Below, one piece after another: positions 12,501-24,500 of a DNA stretch of 64,000 nt; position 1 is the stretch's first letter, and each line of letters starts with the position of its first letter. Below the pieces are notes generated by a model that saw only the letters and a list, made by a program, of their open reading frames with translations, searched no databases and was not told the origin of the DNA. This DNA is from Vitellaria paradoxa. Its lineage: Eukaryota; Streptophyta; Magnoliopsida; Ericales; Sapotaceae. Made by a program: the position numbers and the translations under genes. The DNA is taken from NCBI GenBank assembly GCA_019916065.1, contig CM034240.1:20445894-20509893 (forward strand), read 5' to 3'.

Positions 12501-15500
12501 AAAAACTGAAGTTGACTCAAACTAGAGACAATAGACTTCAATTTATCCAAGGATGGATGATCAAGACGACAATGGATCTCAATAGGAGAGGCAGCAGCAG
12601 AGCAGGTGGTGGATGAGAGAGTAGATGGAGCAGCTAGATAGTAGAGTCCTTGAGCTTCATACCCTTCTCCAATCTTCTTCCTCATCTTCAAATCTTGAAT
12701 AACCATAGAATCAGGGAAGAATGTAAATGAACAGTTCAGCTGTTTAGTGAGTTTACTAATAGACAAAAGATTAAAGGATAAGGATGGAACAAATAACACA
12801 GAGGATAAGGATAAGTTAGGAGATGGAAAAGCTGTACCAATGTCTTTGACAGGGTTAGTTGATCCGTTAGCTGTGATAACATTTGAAGTAGAAGAGCATT
12901 GGATATTGGACAATAGTGAGGGAGAGAATTAGACATGTAATTGAATTCACTAGAATCAATAATCCAGGGTGTATCAGTAGAAGGGTTACCTTGATGTGCT
13001 AGAGTGACTATGGGAAGAGATGCCTGTTGAGCTGTCTGATATTGGAGGAATTTGGCATATTCATCTCCTGAAATGGATACTGCGGGTGCAGCGACATTCT
13101 CACTAGGACTAGGTTTTTCTGTAGAGACCAAAGGATCAGAAGAAACGGTATGGGCCATATGAGCTTGTTTTCCATGAAGATCCCAGCAATTTTCTCTGAT
13201 ATGTCCAACACGATCACATTTGGAACATTTGGGCCTTGTACCACGTCCTTCACGACCACGGCCACGACCTCCACGGGCTCGATGATCGTCAGATTGAGGC
13301 AGAGTCTGGTAACTAGGATTTTTACTGTCTGAAAGTTTCTGACTAACAAGGGCAAATTGGGTAGTGTCAGGGACAGTGGATGAATCTCGAGAAACTGCTC
13401 TCATAACTCGAGAGTAAGTCTCTGCAAATGATGGGAGAGAAACCCCACTTAGGATTTGGGCTTTAATAGGCTCGAACTCAGGATCCAACCCAGTAAGGAA
13501 GCGAAGCACAACCATTTGCTCTCGTTGTTTCTGCATCTTGTTAATGTCTGTAGATAATGGTTGTAGAATGTTTAGCTCTTTATGGACACGCTTCAAGGAA
13601 GCAAAGTATTCCCCGACTGTTGTAATTGAAAGAATTCCAGTGATAAGCCATACATGCGAGTAAGGTCACTAGAAAACAGCAGGCGTACATACTCCCATAT
13701 GTCCTTACAAGTGTCGAGATGTGTACACATATCAGCAATAGAGGGTTCTATGGAATTCCACAACAGACTAACCAAGTGAGTATCTTCCTGAACCCATGCA
13801 TCATACCTTGGATCTGTTTTTGGAGGACCAAACTCTGTTAGATGTTTATGTTTGCCATACCTGGTTAATGCAATCTTGATAGCTTTGGACCATTGAATGT
13901 AATTAGTTCCATTTAACTTTCTAGTGGTTAATTAGGGAGGCATAGGGACGGAACCACCTACCATTTTCTGCTCAAAAGAGTTCTTTGTAGCCATTTAGTA
14001 CCAGTAGTGGCGGAAAGACAACAGTGAATGAACAGTGGCAGACGAGGGGAAGGAAGAGAGGAAGATTGCACAAACTCAGAAATTGAGAGTGCAATTAGGC
14101 TCGTCGGAGAGAGAAGATCAGAAGACAAAGAAGGTCGGAAGTCCAACAAAATGTCACGCGCTGGAAAACAAGCCTTCAGCGGTTGCGCGTGAAGCCCGCG
14201 TGCGGAGAGACAGGTGGCACGTGGATGTGCGTGATGAAGTCTTCGGTGATGGCGCTCCTTCGACGACAGTCGCCCCCCTCCGTCGACAACTTGGGACTAT
14301 ATAGAGTGCTGGAGAGACAACAGGTTGACAGCCTATTGTCTAACAGAAATGGAAACCCTAGGTTTCGCCTTTGATCGTTGCAAGACCAAGAACAGAAACA
14401 ACACTGTTCTTCTTTATTTTACACTCAAGAGCTTAACCACGCTCTAATACCATGAAAAAGAACTAGAATATCTTATTGATCTACAATCACCAAGGGAGTA
14501 TACACATATATACACATGCATAAGTGTCTGTTCAAGTCACCTACATACTAGATACCTATGTATGTACATGTATCTTAATTAATGTTCATTAACTTTGTGC
14601 ATGTATCCTAAGATTATATATTAACAACTTTAGACTTTATCTGCATTTAAATATTTCGTATATTTCATTGAGCTGATTGAGGTAGTGTTTTTTTTTTTTT
14701 TTTTTGGGTGGTTTTTTTGTTTTGGGGGGGGGGGGAATGGGGCTTCAAGCTCAAGCATCAGCTACATAGAGCTTTCTTACCAGTCTTACTCTGAATGCAT
14801 GTGACATGTACAACTAGTGTGTGACCACTGATTTTATTTATTTGTACTTTTTGGGCCTGGAATGCATTTAAATTTTGCAGTTTTCATTTTATGAATATAA
14901 GTGCAATTTGTTTTAGAGGATCTTGAAAATATAGAAGTCCAGTGCTGTCAAACACTTGATATGAAAAGATCAGTTTGATGACTACCTATGTTAAAACATG
15001 CAGGAAGAACTGTTCTGTCAACTCATGGTTATGCAAATTTTGTTGAATAAGGTTATATTATTTATTATACACACTACGGAATGACCTTTGTTTTTTTCAG
15101 ATCAAGATTCTGTTCGGTTATTGGCTGTTGAGGGTTGCGCAGCTCTTGGGAAGCTGTTGGAACCCCAAGATTGTGTAACACATATTCTTCCTGTTATAGT
15201 TAATTTCTCTCAGGTATGTCCATCAATTTTTCTTACACTATCAGTCTTATTTTAACATTCTCAATTTGTCAATGGATATCCTTGTCCTTATCATGCACAT
15301 CGTTCTTTTTTGTTTTTGTTTTCGTTTCCTTTTTATTCCGTCAATGGATAAGCCATACGGTAAGACCTTGACAATTCACCATCCCGTTAGTTGAGCTCTT
15401 CCTTGCCTTGATGGATGATGAAAATCCTAGTTAAATTTCTTCTAACTGAGAAGACAGTTCTAGGGATCCTGAGTCAAGCAGAGGATCTCTTCATTGTATG

Positions 15501-18500
15501 TTTCTTATTTGTTGTTAACCTCTCTCCCTCGAGGTACCTCAGTTCTTTTTAGGCTTGATTCTGCTAAACCCCCACTTGATATGACCTCTTTTCAACAGTA
15601 TTCTCCAGAACTGTACACCAGCTATATATGGTGACAGTGATGAATAATATATGTAAAATTTAATTATATATGGTGATGATGGATCTTTATATGTTGACAT
15701 TAATAGTTATGCCATCGAGAGGAGTTGAAAAGAAAAATAAATAAAAAACATATCTTAAGATGGCAGTGATGAGAATGCATAAATATTTATTTGTTTGAAG
15801 TTCTAAATTCAAGACAACAGTCATTGAATTGCCTACATGGGGGCAATTAGCGGTACAATCTATACTAATTGAAGAAGAGATCATTAGTTCGGACTGTCTC
15901 GGCTTTATTTGGCTTCTAATTCTTGTGGACGGGTTAGGAGCTTTAGGGGAATTATTTCCACTTGGGGATACCTCTAGCATTTAAAAAAAAAAAAAAAAGG
16001 GACGCTAGTCATTGAATTTTATGTTGACCAGCTAATGTTTTTCTTGGGCTATGTTTTCCCCCTGTTTGAGCATCCAGCTTGCTTATCCTACTTCTATTCT
16101 GGGATTACTTAATCTGGTGTATCCAGGATAAATAATATTTTTTGGATTGCTTATTGCAACACTCTCATTTTGAGCAACCAAACACGATATAAGGGATGGG
16201 GTGTATCATTTCATGTTGGGTCGTGTGCTGAATTAATGCTCTAGTTATTTAGTGATAGAAGGATTTGGGGAGATGAAATTTTGTTATTTTTGTGTGTTTT
16301 TATATCTTTGGTTTATTTTTAGCTTAATTGTTAGCAAGGCCTAAGTTGACATATGGGAGTATTGGGACAATTTTTTTTTTTTTTTTTTTTGGGTTTTCAA
16401 TTTTGCTAGTTATGTTCGTATGTTTGCATACTATTTTATGAGATTAGTTAGTTTTGTTGCTTTTTATACATATGCAAATGGTTGAGAGTTTACTAATATA
16501 AATAATAGCATTACCTCTCTCTAATAGCTTGAGGTTTTGGGTTAGATGGTGACTAACAGTTTAACCAGATAGGTTTTGAATTCATCTATCACCATGAATC
16601 AAAAAGTTAATAGACACACATGTTTGGCCTTGTCAAAAATATTAGTTTTGCCACACGAGGTGTGTTGGTGGTATAAAATAATTATATAATTATTAAAGTT
16701 ACCCCTCTCTTTAACAAGTTGAGCTCCTGGGTGAGTTGTGGGCTAATTGGTCAGCATTGTATGAAAGCAGGTATGATTGTACAAGTCCTAATTTCAAATC
16801 TCAATGCCAATCCAATAGTCAATCTATATTGTTATAATAAGGCAAAACTTGGGGTAGTTGATGAATCCTTGAATGTGGGTGAAAGTTTTTCATTTTCTTC
16901 CATTAATACCCAATTATAAAACTATCAAATGATAATAATCATGTGCATCACACATGCACTGATCTGTAGTTGTTGCATGTGTTTGTCAAAGAAGTTAGCC
17001 TAGCGATACGTGAGGGGGTTTGTTGGGAGTATAGAAAGTAATATAGCTAATAATATTGTCACCCCTCTCTAGTAGCTTGAGTCTTTAGGTGAGATGGTGG
17101 TTAACAATTGAACTTTGTATTAGAGTACGCAAAAGTCTTTGAGATTAACTTCCACTGCCATCCCTAAAAGTCTATAATTGTATGTATTTGGCTTTGTTAA
17201 AAAGTTAGGATCGTCACACGTGTTTCAAGTATAAAATAATAATACAAGTAGTGAACGTGTTTTGAGTATGAAATAATAATACAAGCATCCCAAAAATTCT
17301 ATAGTTGTATGTGTTTGGCTTTGTTAAAAAGTTAGTATCGTCACATGGGTTTTGAGTATAAAATAATAATACAGGTAATGAATTTGTTTTGAGTATGAAA
17401 TACTCATCTCTGTGGTAGCAAATAGTCTAACACAAATGAAAGCTTTCATGCTTTCTAGTGCAAATACTACTTGATCATGGTTCTGCTGAATGGTTATAGG
17501 TACTAAGCTGTTTATATCTGATGCAATTTTATGTTTTCCCTCGACAGGATAAATCCTGGCGTGTTCGTTACATGGTTGCAAATCAATTATATGAGCTATG
17601 TGAAGCGGTGGGCCCAGAATCCACCAGGTAGTTTTGGGCATGATGAATTTTGGCTTCCTATTTCCCTTTTTTTTTTTTTTGTGGGGTCATGTAGCTTCTT
17701 TGTGATTCTTTGGTGTTTTCACTTTTCTCTCCATCTCCCATCCCTCTCCAACTTGTTTTTATATTTGATTTTTCTTACTCTGATTCATATTTTAGATGCT
17801 GTAAAACTATTTGTTAGTTTCCCTTTGCATTAATTCTTATTTTAAGTGTTGTAAAAATATTTATTATCTTCCCTTTGTATGGTGGTTTTGATGTAACCTA
17901 TAATTATGCGATCATTGGTGTTCATTGACTTCTGTATTTGGACTGATGGTTGCTGTGATATTCTTCAGAATAGACTTGGTTCCTGCATATGTTCGACTTC
18001 TTCGGGACAATGAGGCTGAAGTACGTATAGCCGCTGCAGGAAAAGTGACTAAATTCTGTCGAATTTTGAGCCCCGAGCTTTCAGTTCAGCATATCCTTCC
18101 CTGTGTAAAGGTATACACCCTGTTGAAGTGCATTGGTTTATTTCTTTAGAAATGCTTGTTATTTATGTAGTTAAAGCCTGCTTCTCCTGTATTGTTTTCT
18201 GTTTTGCACCTCAAAGTTGATAAATAAAATGGCTGTGCCTCTTGTAGGAACTATCCTCAGATTCATCCCAGCATGTACGTTCTGCTTTGGCATCGGTTAT
18301 AATGGGAATGGCGCCGGTTTTGGGTAAGGTGAGAATTATAGATATTTAGGTATCAAGTGTTCACATGGTTGCGTCCACTTCTGGTATGCATGCATTTGGA
18401 AAATCCTAACATGTTATGGCATTGCAATTTTTAGTCCTAAAAGCTGTTTCAGAAGATACAATTGTACTTGAATGTCTGTTTTTACACACAACCATAGTAC

Positions 18501-21500
18501 TATAAATATTTGCCATGATGTCTGAAAGATTAAAACACTACTAGCAGCTTCAAGGATTCCATTATCAATCACATTGTTTAGCCAATCCACAAGCTTGAGC
18601 TCCTCTTGCGTGGCTGCCATTTTGATAAAAATATTGGGTAGAAAAATGCTTGAATTTGCTTCAGTTGATATATCACAAGATTTTGATTTTTTAAGGTTAG
18701 GATCAGCCTTTTATTAGACACGTTTTGGTTACTGTAGGTGATCAGATCTAGAAGGGAGAGGTGGTTGTGGACTATCTGGGAATAATATTAGTTGTTGTCA
18801 GTGGCGGACTCACAAGAGGCCCGTGAGGTGAGAACTAAGACAATTTGGAGCAAGAGAGAAAGATCAGAGAGAGTAATTTTGGCGATGGTAACACTGATGA
18901 CCTCCTTGGGAAGATGTTTATATATATAGGTCAAGAGGAGTCCTATAGAGCATGGGTCAAGGTCCCATATTTGCGTAGCGGAAATTTAGCCCTAGGTTGA
19001 CACGCCCGTTTATGGTAAGGACACCTCCTAGAGATCTCTTTTTAGATCTATCAAGGGAGCTTTTTGAATCTCTTGATTCTAGCCATCAAATCACTGCCCT
19101 ATTGGGAAATCCTTGAACCTTTGCTCTAGATCTAAGAAACTCTTGTTGTGTCCCCAGTGGAAGTTCCTCGAGGACAAGTCTCCCTTCTGTATTGCCCTGC
19201 GGGAGACTCAGTCTTATTAGCTGAGTCTCCCTGCGGTGGAATCCCATGGGAGGCTTCCTCTTGATGGCTAAGTCTCTTCTCGTGGTAATGTCCCATGGGA
19301 GACTTTTCCTTGATGTCTCTTTTAAGTATGGGCGCGTCTTGGGTCTTATTGATGTGGCCTAGATACCTAAAATTATGTCCCTGTATGTGTTATCTCATTT
19401 AGTCTAGTGGAAGTGCATGTACATCCCAATTGTGATGTCTAACAAGCATTAAATGCGCTGTTGCAAGAGTGTGAGACGTATAGTTTCTCCTTTGTAAGAT
19501 GTCTTTTGGAGTTCTCAGGGTATGCCCCAAATATAAATAGGTTCGTTGGAGTTTTTGTGAATTTATTTCTTTCCTTTTTAAGTGTTGAGAGCAATCCTTC
19601 AAGTTACTGGAGGATCGTTGCAAAAATCATAAAGATTTTTCATCGTGTTCATTTGCGCCCAAAAATTTTTGCAGGATTCTAACTTGTGCCTATAAGTATT
19701 CCAGCCATGAGAAAATATTTTGATTCCAACACTTTGACTACGGATCAAGTTCGTTTCTCTGTTCTTTCTCATTCAGGGAGCAAAAGTGTGAATCCCTCCG
19801 CAACTCCTTAAAGTCAAAATCTATGTTGCTCGGACCCCGGACTCGAATCGGGTGCGGGTGTGAATCTAGGTATCGGATAATGCAAGTCTAGAGAATAGAG
19901 GATACGCGGATATGGACCCGAATTCGGATACGGGTACTAGGATATGCCAATTATTTTATAAATTAATATTATAAGTATATATTTTTAATTATTTGTCGTT
20001 TGCCCTTTCGTATTCCCATGTAATTTTTAATTATTTTATAAATTAATATTATAAATATATATTTTTAATTATTTGTCGTTTTGTCCTTTTGTCTACTGAC
20101 TCTCTCTCTCTCTATACATAATACACAAAATGGAAGAGAAAAAGTCTATATACACAAATGGAAGAGCAAAAGTCTTACATGGAAATGTTTCTATTAGTGT
20201 AATTAATGTTAATGTAGTTAATAGCTTGCTTGGGACATGTGACTTCTATGTAATATACATAGAGGTTGTAAAACTTAATTATCTTTATGTAATCAACACA
20301 AATAAGACAAAAGGTTGAAGCCTTCCAAAGAACCCTTTGGATGGAGAACACCATGGCCGGAAAATGCCATTGTCGGAGAAATTCAAAATGGGTGATTCTT
20401 TCAACTAATCATCACAGTCGTATCCGGATTGAAAGTGCCGTACCCGACTCCGTACTCACACCCATACCCGCACCCGAGTGGGTACTCCGCAGTTTTGGGG
20501 GGTCTGCGCAACTTAGGTCAAAATCCCTAAATTGCCACAACCTTCACCTTTCTCCTAGCACAATTCCCGTACCTTCTACCGCCTCGCCTTCAAGGGGCCT
20601 TGCTTAACATGTTCTTCCATTATACTATGTTCACCAAGGTTTTTTCTATAAGATGAAAATAAAGTGTACTGTTGATAAGCTTGCTTTGGTGTTTCCTCAC
20701 GAATTTGAATGGTTTTGTGCCCCCTTCCTCCAAGGAGACCAATTCTGGGATCAAAGCGTCTTCCCCCCCCCTTCCTTTCTCTCTCAATTTTAATTTGCCG
20801 CAAAAGTTGGGGGACACTTTCCAAATTGTACGGTGGAATCTCAAGCTGTGGATAAGAGGATTATTCCCTCATCCTTCATTCCTCGTTTGGGCTCGAAGAG
20901 GGGCAAAATTCCTTATTTATTTCCCACTTTTTGAGTTATGTTGCACCTGCTAAAGGCACGGAATATTGGTTTGAATGGGTTCTTTCAAAGAGTAGTTTCA
21001 AGAAAGTCAGGGAGACTTCAAGTTACCTCGGGCAAGGTTGTTAAATCGTGATTCTACTTAAAATCGGTAAAAGGTCTACAAAATCGAATTGCAAAATCTT
21101 AGGATTTTGCCCAATGCCTACAATATGAAAACATAATCTATTATGTTACAATTTTTCATTTAGAGCTTCTAGTCTTTTTGGATGTTAAAAATTTTATTAA
21201 TTAGAGAAGGGAGCAAATACATGCATTAGGAAAATGTCATATACGAAAACTTAATTCTTATCAACAAAATGAATCCTCAACAAAGTTCAAAAAGATTCTA
21301 TATTTGGTTTTCTCTTTATCCAACTACACAATTGAGACCTTCAAAGTATTTGGTGTGACCTATATAATTGACATTAAAACGTTGACTTCATTTTATCTTA
21401 ATTCTTTATAGGAGTTGAAATGTATTTGTAATATTTTATTGTAGGTTTCTTAGTTTCTATCTAGCTACTATATTTAAAAAATAATTGTGTGGTCTATCAC

Positions 21501-24500
21501 TTGAAAAGAAAAACATGTAAGTCTATTTTATTTGAAAAAATTATAAAAAATCACTTAATTTTTAAAATCGGTAAAATCGCCTGCAAAATCAAGATTTTCT
21601 TGTTTTTACGTCCTAAAATCAAGATTTTACCTATTTTATCCGTATTAAAATTTTACATAAAATGGAACAAGTTTTAAATCAAGATTTCAACAACATTGAC
21701 CTTGGTGTTGCTTAGGTTGTAGAAATTTTTGTAGGGAGAAATTCCTATTAGGAAAACTCTTGGACTAAAGCACAAAGGGTCCTGTGAATTATCTTAGGGG
21801 TTACTGAAAAGTAAGAATTCTCGAAGTAGGAATTCCTATTAGGAGAATTCTAGGAACTAAGCATGAGGGACCCTTGGGGCTACCTTAGGGGATTCATGGA
21901 GTGGGAATTCTTTCAGAGGAGAATTCCTTATGGAGAAATGTAGGAACCAAGAATAGGGGACTCTTAGGGCTACCTTGGGGTTTATGGAGCAGCAATCTTG
22001 CCGAGGAGAATTCCTTATGAAGAAATCTGGGAACCAACCACAAAAAAGGACCAATAAGGGCTACCTAGGGGATTCATGGATCAGTAATTCTCGCTGGGAA
22101 GAATTCCTTATAGAGAAATCTAGGAACCAAGCATAAGGAACCCTCAAGGCCTACCTTGGGAGTTCATGGAGTCAAAATTCTCAAATGGGATAACTTTGAC
22201 TAGAGAAATCAAGCAACCAAGTACAGGGGACACTTGAGGCTACCTTGGCAATTCAGGGAGTGGGAATTCTCGCGGGGGATAATTTTTTATAAGAAGGACT
22301 AGGAATATTACAAGGAACCCTCGGGGCCTACCTTAGGAGTTCATGGGGTGGGAATTCTCACGGGTGGAGAGTTCCCTATTAGGAAATCTAGGAACCAAGC
22401 ACAAGGGACCCTCAACAGCTACCTTGGGGGTTCATGGAGTGTGAATTCTTGCAGGGGATAATTTCTTATGGAGAGAGACCCTGGGGGGCTACCTTATGGC
22501 GAAATTTCTTATGGAGAAGTCTAGCAACCAAGCACAAGGGACTCTCGGAGGCTACATTGGGAGTTCATAGAGTGGGATTTGCGGGGTAGAATTTGTTATG
22601 GAGAAATTTAGGAGCGAAGTACAAGGTACCCTTGGGGATTACTTTGGGGGTTCATGGAGTGGGAATTCTCACAAGGGAGAATTCCTTGTGGAGAAATCTA
22701 AGAACCAGGCACAAGGGATCCTCGGGGGCTATCGTGAGGGATCATTGGATAGGAATTCTTGCGGGGAGGAATTTTATAAGGAGAACTCTAGTAACTAAGC
22801 ATATGGGTCTTAGAACTACCTTGGGGGTTATGAAGGGGTAGGAATTCTCGTTGGGAGGAATTCCTGATAAGATTACATCTAGGAACCAAGCACGAGCGAC
22901 CATTGGTGCTACTTTGGGGATTTTGATGAAGTAGGGAATTCTTGCGCAAAGAATTCTTGATTGGAGACCGTTGAGGAACTAAGAAGGAGGGCTTGGGGCT
23001 TCAAAACAGTAGGAATTCTCGCGGGGAGGAATTCTTGATTGGAGAACATCTAGGGACCAAACATGAGAGATCTTTGGGGTTACCTTGGGGGTTCTACAAA
23101 GTAGGAATTCTTGCGTGGAAAAATTCCTGATTAGAGAACTCTAGGAACGAAGAACAAGAGGTCCTAGGGACTACCTTGGGGGTTTTGAAGTAGGAAATTC
23201 TTGCGAGGAGGAATTCTTGATTGGAGAACATCTATGAACCAAGCGGGAGGGACCCTTGGGGGTTCTGAAGGAGTAGGAATTTTTGATCGGAGAACATCTA
23301 GGAACCAAGTAGGAGGACTCTTGGGGCAACCTTGGTGCCTTTTAAGGAGTGAGAATTCTCACGGAGAGGAATTTCTGATCAGAGAACATCTAGGAACAAC
23401 CAAGCATGAATGGCCTTTGGGGCTACCTCAATGATTATGTAAAGTTAGAATTCTTGCGGGGACAAATTCCTAATAAGGAGAATTGGAATCGTAAAAGTTG
23501 GATATGCACAATAATTGAAATCAAAGTGCCACTTTTATTAATAATGGTTGCATATGCATGTAACAAATGTTGATAGTCGCATCAATTGGAGATATGAGAA
23601 CTTTTCATTGCTTTAATAATTGCAACATAATCAGAGGAACACAAGGGTTGACTAGTAATCCGGATTAGGATCATGGTGACTAGTCATCTAGAATGATCCA
23701 TTCACTCTCTTGCACAAGTTCCTAGTCGCTGCACAAACTTGAAAAATTTGGGTATAGATGATTCACCTTGTGCACCTTGTATTGTGTGACAAAGGATCTT
23801 GAAGCGCTTGACATAAGAAATGAGATCCTCCCATCCCTTTGAGATTCTCGGATAAGGTGAAGTGTGGTCAACCTCTCCTCCACAAAGAAAAACTTTGCGT
23901 GGAAATATTTTATCAAATCCTTCAGCAAAGTCACATGCCTCACGAGGAGGTTTGCATACCAGGTGTGCGTATTGTAGGTCAACGATTTGGGGAATTCTCG
24001 TAGTCGCAAATTCTTATCTGCTCCATGTATTCCCATGGTACATTTGAATTGGACATGTTCTCGGGCATCTCCTCGCTTCACGTCAAATCTTTCAAACTTT
24101 GGCATAATATAGCTATTAGGATAAGCCAATCTAGAAATTGTCAATGGGTAAGGAGGTTTTAAGAAATCTAATGTTGGGGAAGGGGTGAAATTTATTATTG
24201 GATTAAATTCTGAACGTGAAGTCTTAATTGTTCCAGGGTAAGTATTGGTTTTAGAAAGTTTAGTGTTGGTAGAACAAGTGTGGTTAGTCTGTAAAAGATT
24301 AGTTGTGGGAGTAATGGGATTGGATGCTTGATTTTGATAAAAAAGGAGCAAAATTGGTAGGAATTATTGGGTTGAATGGTATTACACGCCAGGTTAGCTA
24401 AGGGGGAGAGTTGACTTGCTGCCCACTGCTATGAGGAGGCGGGGTCAACGAAGGATCATTCTTGTGGCTAGAAAGAGCCATATAATCTCAGTTTTGGAGG

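Larger units (their letters stand above)
9704..14626 (-). mobile_element. Copia LTR retrotransposon in intron 2, 4.9 kb, antisense to PP2AA
   Basis: Direct repeats 9704-9873 and 14453-14626 (TGAAAAAGAACT to ATTAACA) are flanked by the 5-bp duplication ACTTT (9699-9703, 14627-14631). Next to the right repeat is GCTCTAATACCA (14441-14452), the complement of a tRNA-Met primer site. Next to the left repeat is a pyrimidine tract CTTCCCCTCAA (purine tract on the minus strand). Gag, protease, integrase, reverse transcriptase and RNase H follow in Copia order on the minus strand, with several stops and frameshifts. The LTRs differ at many sites, so it is an older insertion. The element is complete in layout but dead. 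Confidence 0.95.

Noticed and set aside
15687..15980. 97-codon minus-strand frame in intron 3
   Set aside because: No recognisable family, hydrophobic tail from AT-rich DNA, and adjacent poly-A; likely chance or an unidentified repeat.
21717..23480. CRISPR-like or protein-coding interpretation of the 89-bp repeats
   Set aside because: Units are head-to-tail without unique spacers, are degenerate, and the genome is plainly eukaryotic. Short frames across them carry stops.
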